Both the position numbers and the translations under genes were made by a program. Below the pieces are notes generated by a model. That model was not told the DNA's origin and searched no databases. It worked only from the letters and a program-made list of their open reading frames with translations. From Ralstonia condita (GTDB lineage: Bacteria; Pseudomonadota; Gammaproteobacteria; Burkholderiales; Burkholderiaceae), in assembly GCF_958405655.1 (NCBI RefSeq), contig NZ_CATYWO010000004.1, positions 310,001 through 374,000 on the forward strand: a DNA stretch of 64,000 bases, read 5' to 3'. Below, in pieces: positions 36,210 through 45,710 of this stretch (positions are counted from its first letter, which is position 1; the number at the start of each line of letters is the position of its first letter).

Positions 36210-37487
36210 TCAGGCCGGTGTGCGGGCGCGGCCAGGCATGGGCGGCTGCTCGCGCAGCGATTGCGGATCAAAACCGGCCAGCTTCTTGTAGCGCATGGCA
36301 ATGGCTTCCAGCTCGGTGCGCGGTATCACGTCCTCGATGCGGGCAAAGCCTTGCGGCGCGCGTTCGTGTGCCAGCTGCATGACCTGCTCCGGACCATTCA
36401 GGCGATTGCGCAGCACGATGCCGGCGGTGCGCGGCAGACGGTCGGCTTCATATTCGCGCAGGGCGATGGCGGTGTCGCGCGTGGCGAGCAGGCAATCCAC
36501 CAGCGCGCGCGCATCGAGAATGGCCTGTGCGCTGCCGTTCGAGCCGATCGGGTACATCGGATGCGCCGCGTCGCCGAGCAGCGTGACGCGGCCGAATGTC
36601 CAGCGCGGCAGCGGGTCCTTGTCGACGAGCGGAAACTCGTACACCGCCTGCGCGCCGTCGATCAGCGCGGGAATATCGATCCAGTCCCATTTCCAGTCGG
36701 CGAAGGCGCTTCGGAAGATCGCGCGGTCCACCTCGCGGTTCCAGTCGCTGCGTGGGGGCGCCTCGTCGGGCACACGCAGTTCTGCGATCCAGTTGATGCG
36801 CGAGCGGCCCTGCTGGCGCAGCGGCTCGGAGATCGGATAGGCGACGAACTTCTGGTCCTGGTGACCCGCCATGAACATCGTGCGGCCATCCAGGTACGGC
36901 GCCGCTTCGGTCACGGCGCGCCAGAGCATGCGGCCCGCAAAGCGCGGCGCATCGCCAGTGGGGTAGAACTGCCGCCGCACCGCGGAATGGATGCCGTCCG
37001 CACCGACCAGCACATCGGCCGACGATTCGACGATGGTGTCATTGGTGCGATCGCGCAGCGTGAAGCGCACCGGGCCACCCTTTTCTGCGGTCGACTGAAT
37101 CGCCTCGAAGCTGTGGCCCAGGCGGATGCAATCTGGACCGAGGCGTTCCGCGACGGCGTCGGCCAGTGCCATCTGGAATTCACCGCGGTGGATGGAAAAC
37201 TGCGGCCAGTCGTATCCCGCCGCCAGCCCGCGCGGCTCATGCCAGATCGGTTGACCAAAGCGGTTGTAGTAAGCCAGCGCGGATGTGCGGATGGCCAGCG
37301 CCCCGAGCGTGTCTTCCAGGCCGAGTTCACACAACTGGCGCGCCGCGTGGGGCAGCAGGTTGATGCCCACACCCAGCGGCCGCAACGTCTGCACCGCTTC
37401 CCACACCTCGACCTCGAAACCCTGGCGCTGCGCCATCAGAGCGAGCGTGAGGCCGCCGATGCCCGCGCCGATGATGGCGATCTTCAT
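36210..37487 (-). CDS. FAD-dependent monooxygenase (PhzS/salicylate hydroxylase type)
   Basis: 425-residue flavoprotein hydroxylase. The Rossmann loop GAGIGGL at the N-terminus, the GADGIHSAVR (DG) motif near 165 and the GDAAHPMYPIGSNGSAQAILDA (GD) motif near 300 are all present; they bind FAD and NAD(P)H in this class. Substrate is unknown, probably aromatic. I start at 37487 (MKIAIIGAG) because GGAGA lies just upstream; four residues more are possible. It is divergent from an amidase gene and cotranscribed with the binding protein. Confidence 0.92.
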   Translation of the reverse strand: MKIAIIGAGIGGLTLALMAQRQGFEVEVWEAVQTLRPLGVGINLLPHAARQLCELGLEDTLGALAIRTSALAYYNRFGQPIWHEPRGLAAGYDWPQFSIHRGEFQMALADAVAERLGPDCIRLGHSFEAIQSTAEKGGPVRFTLRDRTNDTIVESSADVLVGADGIHSAVRRQFYPTGDAPRFAGRMLWRAVTEAAPYLDGRTMFMAGHQDQKFVAYPISEPLRQQGRSRINWIAELRVPDEAPPRSDWNREVDRAIFRSAFADWKWDWIDIPALIDGAQAVYEFPLVDKDPLPRWTFGRVTLLGDAAHPMYPIGSNGSAQAILDARALVDCLLATRDTAIALREYEADRLPRTAGIVLRNRLNGPEQVMQLAHERAPQGFARIEDVIPRTELEAIAMRYKKLAGFDPQSLREQPPMPGRARTPA

Positions 37488-37820
37488 GGCTGTCTCCATA
37501 AAATTTGTTGCAGTCTATAACGAATTTCGGCGCAGTCCAGCGCTGATGCGCTCAGGACAATCCCTAGACAGAAGCGATCGCGATGCATGGGCCGCTTGAC
37601 GCTCCGCGAGATATCACAGCACTATCACGCGACTTTTTTGGAGATCCAACGCGCGCCGGATCCCTCACGTCTTGGCCGGGTGCCATCACGCCCGTCGGGC
37701 ATGCCCCGGAGAGCGCCAAGCTCACCCGGCCACGTCGGCATCGAGCGCCGCGGCCAGGCGAGCTGCTCGGCAAGGCCAGACTCGGCTGGCTGAAGCGCCC
37801 CACCCAACGGAGCCTCACAG
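37488..37820. other. Divergent intergenic region, no gene seen
   Basis: About 330 bases between the monooxygenase and amidase starts. The part next to the monooxygenase is AT-richer (TTTGTTGCAGTCTATAACGAAT) and probably contains its promoter. A small open frame on + (37587-37793) gives a Ser/Arg/Pro-rich peptide without family likeness and I do not call it. Confidence 0.4.
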
Positions 37821-39167
37821 ATGATGACCCCCCGCCCGAACATGATCCGCTCGCTGGCCGCCGACCTGGCCGCCGGCCGCACCACCAGCGTCGCGCTCAC
37901 CGAGGCCGCGCTCGAGCATGCAAAGCGCCATCGCGCCGCCGGCGGGTCCGCGTATGTGAGCCTCGATGCGCAGGCGGCGCTCGCCATGGCACGCGCTGCC
38001 GATACCGCCCGTGCAGCAGGCAACGTACCGTCGCTGCTGGCCGGGCTGCCGGTCTCCATCAAGGACTTGTTTGACGTGGCCGGCCAGGTCACGTCCGCGG
38101 GCTCGCGTGCGCTGGCGCACCAGCCGCCGGCAACGGCGGATGCCGCAGCGGTGGCCCGGCTGCGCGCTGCGGGTGCCGTGCTGCTCGGCCGCACCAACAT
38201 GAGCGAATTCGCATTCTCCGGCCTCGGGCTGAACCCGCACTACGGCACGCCGCGCACCCCGGTGGACGGCACACGCGTGGCCGGTGGCTCCACCTCGGGC
38301 GGCGCGGTGACGGTGGCAGGCGGCATGGCCGTCGCCGCGCTGGGCACCGACACCGGCGGCTCGATCCGCATTCCGTCTGCGTTCTGCGCGCTCACAGGCT
38401 TCAAGCCCACCGCGCGCCGCGTGCCGATGACAGGCGGCGTACCGCTGTCCACTTCGCTCGACTCGGCCGGGCCGCTCGCCAATTCGGTGGACTGCTGCGC
38501 CATCGTGGATGCCGTCCTGAGCGGCGAAACGCTGGATTCCGAGGCGGTACCGCTGGCAGGCTTGCGCCTTGGCATCACGCAAGACTACGTGGGCGCGGAC
38601 GTCGACGACACGGTACACACGGCGTTCTGCCGTGCCGTGGAACGACTCGAACGCGCCGGCGCGCGCATCGTGCGCTTTGAGTTCCCCGAACTGCTCCAGT
38701 TGCCCGACATCAATGGCGGTGACGGATTGACGGCGGCGCAGGCATGGGCGTGGCACAGGCCACTCCTGGCGCGCGCCGAAGCGCAGTACGACCCGCGCGT
38801 CGCCGCGCGCATCCGCCGAGGCGAACAGATGAGCGCCGCCGCATACATCGACGTGATGGAGGCGCGCGCCCGCATGATTGCCATCGCGCGCAAACGGCTC
38901 GGCAACCTCGACGCGTGGCTGATGCCGACCGTGGCAATCGTGCCGCCCGAAGTTGCGTCACTGGAAGCCGACGACGCCCAGTTCTTCCGCACCAACGCGC
39001 TGGCGCTGCGCAATCCGAGCGTGATCAATTTCCTGGACGGCTGCGCGCTGACCCTGCCCGTCCACGCCGTCGGCGAACTGCCGGTCGGCCTCTCGCTGTG
39101 CGGCCTGGCCAATGACGATGCACGCATCCTGCGGGTGGGCCGGGCAGTGGAAGCGGCGTTGCGCTGA
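37821..39167 (+). CDS. Amidase-signature hydrolase
   Basis: 448-residue amidase of the Ser-Ser-Lys type. The catalytic lysine is in GLPVSIKDLFDVAGQ, the cis-serine in GGSTSGGAVTVAGG and the nucleophile serine in GTDTGGSIRIPSAFCALTGFKPT, so it should be active. It cleaves amide bonds of an unknown substrate; families of this type include glutamyl-tRNA amidotransferase A-like and aryl/urethane amidases, but no GatB or GatC is near. It faces the monooxygenase/binding-protein group, which suggests a small catabolic set. Confidence 0.93.
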   Translation: MMTPRPNMIRSLAADLAAGRTTSVALTEAALEHAKRHRAAGGSAYVSLDAQAALAMARAADTARAAGNVPSLLAGLPVSIKDLFDVAGQVTSAGSRALAHQPPATADAAAVARLRAAGAVLLGRTNMSEFAFSGLGLNPHYGTPRTPVDGTRVAGGSTSGGAVTVAGGMAVAALGTDTGGSIRIPSAFCALTGFKPTARRVPMTGGVPLSTSLDSAGPLANSVDCCAIVDAVLSGETLDSEAVPLAGLRLGITQDYVGADVDDTVHTAFCRAVERLERAGARIVRFEFPELLQLPDINGGDGLTAAQAWAWHRPLLARAEAQYDPRVAARIRRGEQMSAAAYIDVMEARARMIAIARKRLGNLDAWLMPTVAIVPPEVASLEADDAQFFRTNALALRNPSVINFLDGCALTLPVHAVGELPVGLSLCGLANDDARILRVGRAVEAALR

Positions 39168-39306
39168 CCGGCTGACAAGCGCACTCGAAAGCACACGCCG
39201 CGACGGTTTGGCCGTCGCCTGCCCATGCGGCGCCCGGCATCGGCGTTACGGGCGACCGATCCGCCGGCAGCCAAGCAAGCCAGGGAGGTGCCGCTGCCGG
39301 CGATTG

Positions 39307-40719
39307 CTACCCCGCCACCTTGTAGCCGATGCGCAACCCCCCCCAGTGCCGGCCCTTCACATAGATGGGCGCGGACACGTCCTTCATCATCGCGAAGGTA
39401 CCGTTGCCCATGTCGCGACGGTATGTCTGCAGCAGGAAGGCTTCGGTGTTGCGCGCTGCACCCAGTCCGGTGCGGTCGGCAAACACCCGGCGGTTGCGGC
39501 TGTTGGCGGCGTTCCATGCCGGATCGTTGCCCTGCGGCTGCGAAAACTGCAGGTTGTGCGTTGGCAGATAACCGTTGGTATCGACCGCCGCGCAAAACAC
39601 GACGCGCGGGTCGAGCTTGAGCAACGGCTCTTGCACGGCAGGCAGCACGCGATCGGTGAACGGGGTAAAGCGTGCCAGATGCTGCGGCGGGTCGGTATTG
39701 GGCATCGGCTGGTATGCGCGGTCAAACAGATCGCCTTCGCTGATGTCGCCGCGCGAGAGCGCCGTCTCGAACAGCGCGCTGATCTTGCGCGCGCCCGCCT
39801 GCACGGCGTCGATGAACGGCGTATCGGCGCTCTGCACGCCGGTGGAGGCCGTCAGCCGGATCAGCGTTTCCGAAGACCCGAGCAGACCCGAGAGCTGCTG
39901 CTGGGCGCTGTCGATGTTGTGGCTCGATTGCTTCACGCCCTCGGCCATCGCGTCCACTTCATGCGCCAGTGACGCGCATTCGGATTCGATGGCGGCCGTG
40001 GATTCTGCAATGCTGGTGGCCTCGGCATCGAAGCGCGCGATGGCCTCGCCCGCCACGCCGATCACGGCGCCAATGGCCTGCGTGCCCACATCCACGCGCT
40101 GCGCACGCGCGACGTTGGCACTACTGTCTCCGATCAGTCTTTCGGTCTGGCCGGACAAGTCGGCCAGGGTCGTTTCGATGCGCCGGGTGGCGTCGGCGGT
40201 CTGGCCCGCGAGCTGCTTGACGGCGCCCGCAACGACCGCGAAGCTGCGGCCTGATTCGCCGGCACGCGCCGCTTCAATGGCGGCGTTGATGGCCAGCAGG
40301 TTGGTCTGCCTGGCAATCTGGGAGATCTGCTCGGCTGCCTGCGCCACCTGCACCAAGGCCTCGCGCAGGTCGGCGATCTGCCGCTCCATGCTCGCCACGC
40401 CGACCGCCAGCTCACGGATGTCATGCAGCGATGCGTCGACCGTGGCACGCGAGCCGCTCACCTCCTCGCTGGCGTGTGAAGCCACTTCGCGGGCGTGGGC
40501 CGCCGCTACGGCGATGTCGTGGTTGCCGCGCATCGTGATATCGGCGGCATTGCGCAACTGGTCGAACACCTCGGCCTGACGACGCAGGCGCACGGCCACA
40601 TCCTCCACGTTGCCGGACACTTCGCAGATGCCCATGCCCACACGGCCGGCCTCCTCGGCAATGCGGGCGACGAGTTCAGGAGAAGCATTCGGGCCACGGC
40701 CCCAGGCAAATCGCTTCAC
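39307..40719 (-). CDS. Cytosolic chemoreceptor with the sensor domain at the C-terminus
   Basis: 470 residues, no membrane helix. The MCP signalling region lies in the N-terminal half (about 70-260), with the hairpin tip ISQIARQTNLLAINAAIEAARAGESGRSFAVVAGAVKQLAGQTADATRRIE. The C-terminal 190 residues (FDRAYQPMPNTDPPQHLARFTPFTD to GLRIGYKVAG, with NRRVFADRTGLGAARNTEAFLLQTYRRDMG) look like a small ligand-binding domain often seen at the end of soluble MCPs. Ligand unknown. It is next to, and upstream-facing with, a GGDEF-EAL gene, 60 bases away. Confidence 0.88.
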   Translation of the reverse strand: MKRFAWGRGPNASPELVARIAEEAGRVGMGICEVSGNVEDVAVRLRRQAEVFDQLRNAADITMRGNHDIAVAAAHAREVASHASEEVSGSRATVDASLHDIRELAVGVASMERQIADLREALVQVAQAAEQISQIARQTNLLAINAAIEAARAGESGRSFAVVAGAVKQLAGQTADATRRIETTLADLSGQTERLIGDSSANVARAQRVDVGTQAIGAVIGVAGEAIARFDAEATSIAESTAAIESECASLAHEVDAMAEGVKQSSHNIDSAQQQLSGLLGSSETLIRLTASTGVQSADTPFIDAVQAGARKISALFETALSRGDISEGDLFDRAYQPMPNTDPPQHLARFTPFTDRVLPAVQEPLLKLDPRVVFCAAVDTNGYLPTHNLQFSQPQGNDPAWNAANSRNRRVFADRTGLGAARNTEAFLLQTYRRDMGNGTFAMMKDVSAPIYVKGRHWGGLRIGYKVAG

Positions 40720-40779
40720 GTGTGTTGGTCTCCAATGGATCGTGTTGTTCGGCCGGCACCTTGGGCACCCCTTGAGGGT

Positions 40780-43596
40780 TTATCGGCCCAGGGGGCCAGG
40801 CGCTTGAGCGGCGTCGCCTGCCTTTTCTTGGAGCGGCGGCGCGGTGGCGCCCCGGCGCAGACGTGCCTCGTATGCGGCGGCCGTCATGGGCGCGCCAAAC
40901 AGGAAGCCCTGCAGCTTGTCGCAGCCGGCCGCCTGCAGGAATTCGGCCTGTTCGAGCGTCTCGACACCCTCGGCGGTGACGGTCATGTCGAGCGACGCGG
41001 CCATCGCCACCACCGCGCGCGAGATCACGACGGAATCGCGATGGCGCGGGATCCCGGACACAAACGAGCGATCCACCTTCAGGTTGTCGATCGGAAAGCG
41101 CTGCAGATAGGACAGCGACGAGTAGCCCGTGCCGAAATCGTCGATCGAAATGCGGACCCCCAACGCGGTCAGCGCGTCGAGCACCGGAATCACGGCGGCG
41201 GTGTCGCGCATGAGCAGACCCTCGGTGATTTCCATCTCCAGCGCCTTGGCGGGTAGTCCGGCCTCGGTCAGACAGCGCGTGATGGTCGGCACCAGCGCTT
41301 CGCCAAACTGGCGCGGCGACAGGTTCACGGCCACGAAGAAGTCGGGCATGCATGTCGCGCGCCAGTGGGCCGCCTGCCGGCAGGCCTGGGCCAGCACCCA
41401 TTCGCCGATGTCGCTGATCAGGCCCGCGTCTTCGGCCACGGGAATGAACTCGGCTGGCGACACTTCGCCCAGTTCCGTGCTGTGCCAGCGCAGCAGCACC
41501 TCCGCGCCGACGATGTCCATCGACGTGGCATCGACGATGGGCTGAAAGCGCAGCGACATCTCGTCGGCGGCCAGTGCCCGGCGCAGGTGGTATTCGAGCT
41601 GGAAGCGCCGCTGCGCGCGTTGCGACAGGCGCGCGGTGTACACGCGGTGCTGGTTGCGCCCGTTGTGCTTGGCGTTGTACATGGCAGCGTCGGCGCAGCG
41701 CAGCAGCGTGGCGGCATCGCTGCCGTGCTCCGGATACGCCGCAATCCCGATGGATGCGCCCAGGTAGTACTCGGTGCCGCCCGTCGAGAACGGCTGCGCA
41801 ATCGCTTCGATGATCCGCGTGGCCAGACGCTCGGCTTCGGCCAGCGAGCGCACGTTGTCGAGCAGCACGACGAATTCGTCACCGCCCAGACGCGCCAGCG
41901 TGTCGGTCTGGCGCACGCAGGCCGACAAGCGCTGTGCCACGATCCGCAGCAGATGGTCACCCGCCTCGTGCCCGGCGGTATCGTTGACCTGCTTGAAGCC
42001 GTCGAGGTCCAGAAACAGCACCGCCACCTGCTGGCCGTCTTCAGCCGACTGCTCCATGACGGCCTGCATGCGCTGCGAGAAATACGCGCGGTTGTACAAC
42101 CCGGTCAGCGCATCACGCTGCGCGAGGAAGGTGAGCTGCTGCTGTGCCGCGCGCGCGGGGCCGATGTCGTTGAACGAGATCAGCACCGCGCTTGGCGCAT
42201 CGTCCCCCGGGCGCACGATCGGCAGCACGTTCTCGTGCACCCAGACCACCTCGCCGTCGACCAGCTCCAGGCCGATGGTCAGCCCCAGCAGGGGCCGGCC
42301 GGTGTTCAGCGCCACGTGCGTGGGACGTTCGACGAAGGGAATCTCGCTGCCATCCTCGCGCAACGAGCGGCGCATCAACGTGAGGTGGCTCGAGCCCACC
42401 GGCGAGCGGTTGCCCGCACGCAGGATGCGCCGCGCGCTCGGGTTGCACGCGAGGATGGTGCCGTCGGCGGCCTGTACGACGATACCTTCGGTCAGGTTGT
42501 CCACGGCGAGCCGGTAACGCTCCTCGCTCTCCTGGAGCTCGCGCGCGATATGGGCCTTCTGGACCGCCACGCCAATGATGTCGGTGATGCCATCAAGCAG
42601 ACCCATCGCGTCGGCGGTAGGCGCGCGGGGCGCATCGTAATAGATGCCCATGGCGCCGATCATCTGGGCGTTGTCGCCGCGGATGGGGGTCGACCAGCAC
42701 GCGCGCAGGCCAAGCGGCGCCACGAGGTCGCGGTAGCCATCCCACAGCGTGTCGGCGTCGATGTCTTCCACCACCACGCGCTTGTTGAGGAACATGGCCG
42801 TACCGCATGACCCGACCGCGGGCCCGAGCTCGAGGCCGATCAACGCTTGCGACAGCGTAGGGGGCAATGACGGCGCCACCGCCTGCGTAATGTGCCGGCT
42901 ATCGCTGGAGAGCAGCACCGAACAGACGGCGCCGTCATCCAGCAAAGCCTCGACGAGGCGGCATACCTCGGCCAACAGGTCAGGTAGCCGCACATTGCGC
43001 GAGCTCATTTCGAGCACGGTCTTTTCGCAGCGCAGCAGTTCCTTGGCGCGCGCGGTCTCCACGGCAAGCGTCCGGTAATTGGCTTCGGATTCGCGCAGCG
43101 CCTGCTCGGCGTGCTTGCGCTGGCTGATATCGCGTGCCACCACCTGGATCGCGGTGCGCCACCCCAGTTGCACGGGCGCGGAGAGCACCTCGACGTCGAC
43201 GGGCGTGCCGTCGCAGCGCAGCAGGGTCTGCTCGACGGGCGGCAGGCCAGCACTGTGCGTCACCATCCACTCGCGGCGCTGGCGGGCAAGCTGCACGGAG
43301 TTGCCATGCACGAACTCGTCCAGCTCCCGGCCGACAATATCGCGCGCACTTTCCGCCCCGAACAGCCGCACGCCCGCCTCGTTGATGAAAACGATGATGT
43401 CGTCCGCCACGATGTACAGCGCATCCGGCATCTGCCGGACGAGCGCCTCGTAGCGGTCGTCAGCGAGCGGTAGCGGCCGCGTCTCCATGAGATCCGATTC
43501 GGAACGGTCAGGCCGCTTTGCAGAAGTGGCGTCCATATGGGTGCGGGCGGTAGGCCCGCCCTTGGGAACTCCCTCTTTCTTCTGCATATCGACCAT
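40780..43596 (-). CDS. PAS-GAF-PAS-GGDEF-EAL c-di-GMP enzyme
   Basis: About 900-938 residues. Order: PAS (ALVRQMPDALYIVADD), GAF (SVLLSSDSRHITQAV to MGIYYDAP), PAS (EERYRLAVDNLTEGIV), GGDEF with intact LARLGGDEFVVLL, and EAL with EVLLRW in place of EAL, NLSPRQF, MEITEG, DDFGTGYSSLSYLQ and TAEGVETLEQA. All catalytic residues appear present, so both cyclase and phosphodiesterase activity are possible. The frame is open another 260 codons, but that part is antisense to phnM. Possible starts are ATG at 43596, 43587, 43536 or 43488; none has a good ribosome site, and homology begins near the last. Confidence 0.92.
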   Translation of the reverse strand: MVDMQKKEGVPKGGPTARTHMDATSAKRPDRSESDLMETRPLPLADDRYEALVRQMPDALYIVADDIIVFINEAGVRLFGAESARDIVGRELDEFVHGNSVQLARQRREWMVTHSAGLPPVEQTLLRCDGTPVDVEVLSAPVQLGWRTAIQVVARDISQRKHAEQALRESEANYRTLAVETARAKELLRCEKTVLEMSSRNVRLPDLLAEVCRLVEALLDDGAVCSVLLSSDSRHITQAVAPSLPPTLSQALIGLELGPAVGSCGTAMFLNKRVVVEDIDADTLWDGYRDLVAPLGLRACWSTPIRGDNAQMIGAMGIYYDAPRAPTADAMGLLDGITDIIGVAVQKAHIARELQESEERYRLAVDNLTEGIVVQAADGTILACNPSARRILRAGNRSPVGSSHLTLMRRSLREDGSEIPFVERPTHVALNTGRPLLGLTIGLELVDGEVVWVHENVLPIVRPGDDAPSAVLISFNDIGPARAAQQQLTFLAQRDALTGLYNRAYFSQRMQAVMEQSAEDGQQVAVLFLDLDGFKQVNDTAGHEAGDHLLRIVAQRLSACVRQTDTLARLGGDEFVVLLDNVRSLAEAERLATRIIEAIAQPFSTGGTEYYLGASIGIAAYPEHGSDAATLLRCADAAMYNAKHNGRNQHRVYTARLSQRAQRRFQLEYHLRRALAADEMSLRFQPIVDATSMDIVGAEVLLRWHSTELGEVSPAEFIPVAEDAGLISDIGEWVLAQACRQAAHWRATCMPDFFVAVNLSPRQFGEALVPTITRCLTEAGLPAKALEMEITEGLLMRDTAAVIPVLDALTALGVRISIDDFGTGYSSLSYLQRFPIDNLKVDRSFVSGIPRHRDSVVISRAVVAMAASLDMTVTAEGVETLEQAEFLQAAGCDKLQGFLFGAPMTAAAYEARLRRGATAPPLQEKAGDAAQAPGPLGR

Positions 43597-43758
43597 CGTG
43601 TCAGGAAAGTTAAGGCGTTCGGCTACCCTCCCCCCCTTCAGAGTGGGACAAACGGCCGATGTCGCATCGCCCGGCACACCAGTTGCGGCACAATGCCTGC
43701 ACAACGTCCGCGCACGAGAACGCGGAAATGCGCGCCCGGGCTCACTCCTATTCGCCAC

Positions 43759-44934
43759 ATGCAATCGTTTTCGTCTTGTGTCGGCCACATTGCCGGCCTC
43801 ATCTCGCGCCGCACCTTGCTGGCCGAAGGGCTCGCAGAGGCCGCCGTGCAATTTCGCGATGGGCACATCGTCGCGTGTGATTCCAGCACCACTCGTGGCA
43901 TGCTCGACTGCGGAGATCTCCTGGTGCTGCCCGGCATCGTGGACCTGCACGGCGATGCATTCGAGCGCGCCGTCATGCCTCGGCCTGGCGTCGCCTTCCC
44001 GTACGAGACTGCGCTGGCCGACGTGGACGGCCAGCTGCTGGCCAGCGGCATCACCACTGAATTCCACGGCGTGACGTATTCGTGGGAGGGCGGCCTGCGC
44101 GGTGAGGCCTATGCCCTGCGCATGCTCGACACGCTCGACGCCATGCGCCCCCACCTTGGCGCCGAACATCGGATGCACCTGCGCTACAGGCTGCACCACG
44201 CAGACGGCGTGGCCAACGCACTGGCCTGGATGCAGGCGGGCCGGGTACAGTTCCTGTCGTTCAATGACCACCTGCCCATGATGCGTGACAAGCTCGGCGA
44301 TGCACGCAAGCTCGCGCAATACGCCGACCGCGCCGAATGCGATGTCGATGGCTTCCTTGCCCGGCTGAATGCAGCCGCAGCCCATGCCGGCCAGCTCGAC
44401 GATGTGACCGCCACGCTCGCGCAGGCGGCCCGCCGATACGGCATCCCCATGGCCTCACATGACGAACCGGATGTGGACACGCGCAACGCATTCCACGCAC
44501 ACGGCTGCACGGTGACGGAATTCCCGCTGACCGATGCGGTAGCCCGCGCAGCGCGGGCGCACGGCGGACATGTCGTCTTTGGCGCCCCCAACGTGGTACG
44601 CGGCGGCAGCCATCACGGGGCGCCCGATGCAACCGCCATGGTCGAGGCCGGTTTGGGCACCGTCTTGGCGTCGGATTACTACTACCCCGCCTTGCTGGCC
44701 GCCCCGTTCACGCTGGCCGAACGCGGCATCGTGCCGCTGGCGCAGGCATGGGCGCTGGTGGCCGCCAACCCCGCCGAAGCAGCGGGCCTGGCCGACCGCG
44801 GCCGGCTCGCCGACGGCCTGCGCGCCGATGCCATCGTGGTGGATGACCGCCGCCCTGGGCTGCCGCGCGTGGTGGCTGCCGTGGTGGGCGGCCGGCTGCG
44901 CCACGCAACGGCCCAACTGCCGTTCATCGGCTGA
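43759..44934 (+). CDS. phnM: Alpha-D-ribose 1-methylphosphonate 5-triphosphate diphosphatase PhnM
   Basis: 391-residue amidohydrolase of phosphonate breakdown; it removes pyrophosphate from the ribose methylphosphonate triphosphate made by PhnGHI. Seen: the metal motif LPGIVDLHGDAFER, the LSFNDHLPMMRDK segment, SHDEPDVDTRN and FGAPNVVRGGSHHGAPDATAM, typical of PhnM. The start at 43759 is supported by the family alignment region. The DUF1045 gene follows 8 bases later. No phnG-L genes are in the window. Confidence 0.93.
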   Translation: MQSFSSCVGHIAGLISRRTLLAEGLAEAAVQFRDGHIVACDSSTTRGMLDCGDLLVLPGIVDLHGDAFERAVMPRPGVAFPYETALADVDGQLLASGITTEFHGVTYSWEGGLRGEAYALRMLDTLDAMRPHLGAEHRMHLRYRLHHADGVANALAWMQAGRVQFLSFNDHLPMMRDKLGDARKLAQYADRAECDVDGFLARLNAAAAHAGQLDDVTATLAQAARRYGIPMASHDEPDVDTRNAFHAHGCTVTEFPLTDAVARAARAHGGHVVFGAPNVVRGGSHHGAPDATAMVEAGLGTVLASDYYYPALLAAPFTLAERGIVPLAQAWALVAANPAEAAGLADRGRLADGLRADAIVVDDRRPGLPRVVAAVVGGRLRHATAQLPFIG

Positions 44935-44942
44935 CGGCTGAC

Positions 44943-45686
44943 ATGAGCGATCTGCAGGCACCGCTGCCAAACGCCTGGCGGTATGCGCTCTACCTGCTGC
45001 CGCCGGAGCCGTGGTACGCACTCGGCACGCGCTGGCTCGGCCGCTGTGCGCGGCGCAATGAAGCCATCGCTTCCGAACACCGCCAGCCGCTGGCCCGCGA
45101 CGCGGGTGTCGATATCGCCACGCTCGACCGCTGGACGGAAGCGCCCCGCCACTACGGCCTCCACGCCACCCTGAAGCCGCCCTTTCGCCTGGCCGGCACG
45201 CACACCGTGGATGCGCTGGATGCCGCCCTGCGCCGGTTTGCGGTGCAGCATCGCCCGCTCACGATCGAACCGGTACTGCAAACGCTGCGGGGCTTCCTCG
45301 CGTGGCGCCTGCGCCACGGCGATCCGGCCCGCGACGCCCTTCACGCCTTCGCCGATGCCTGCGTGCGGGAGTTCGACACCTTCCGTGCCCCGCCACCGCC
45401 CAGCGAACTTGCGCGCCGACGCCATGCAGGCCTGTCGCCCGCACAGGAGCGTCATCTCCAGCACTGGGGATATCCGTACGTGTTCGACACGTTCACCTTC
45501 CACATCACGCTCACCGGCAAACTGGCCCACGGCGAGCAGCTCGCCTGCTACCGCGCCCTGGAGGCCGCCAACGCCGCGCTGCCGCCTACCCTGTCGATCG
45601 ACCACGTCGCACTGTTCACCCAGGCCGCGCCAGACGCTGCCTTCACGGTTGCGCGCGTCTACCGCTTCGACGGCAGGGTCGAGTGA
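44943..45686 (+). CDS. DUF1045 protein, 2H phosphoesterase fold, phosphonate-linked
   Basis: 247 residues. The two H-x-T motifs of the 2H phosphoesterase superfamily are at H74-A-T76 and H187-I-T189. DUF1045 genes usually sit in C-P lyase clusters, and here it follows phnM with 8 bases between. It could open the cyclic ribose phosphate made by C-P lyase, a step done by PhnP in E. coli; this is inference. It converges on the next gene with 24 bases between stops. Confidence 0.88.
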   Translation: MSDLQAPLPNAWRYALYLLPPEPWYALGTRWLGRCARRNEAIASEHRQPLARDAGVDIATLDRWTEAPRHYGLHATLKPPFRLAGTHTVDALDAALRRFAVQHRPLTIEPVLQTLRGFLAWRLRHGDPARDALHAFADACVREFDTFRAPPPPSELARRRHAGLSPAQERHLQHWGYPYVFDTFTFHITLTGKLAHGEQLACYRALEAANAALPPTLSIDHVALFTQAAPDAAFTVARVYRFDGRVE

Positions 45687-45710
45687 TCGTCCTGCCGGAG
45701 GCCCGCGCGC

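Noticed and set aside
37587..37793. 68-codon frame in the monooxygenase-amidase gap
   Set aside because: Ser/Arg/Pro-rich, no motif, no conserved look.
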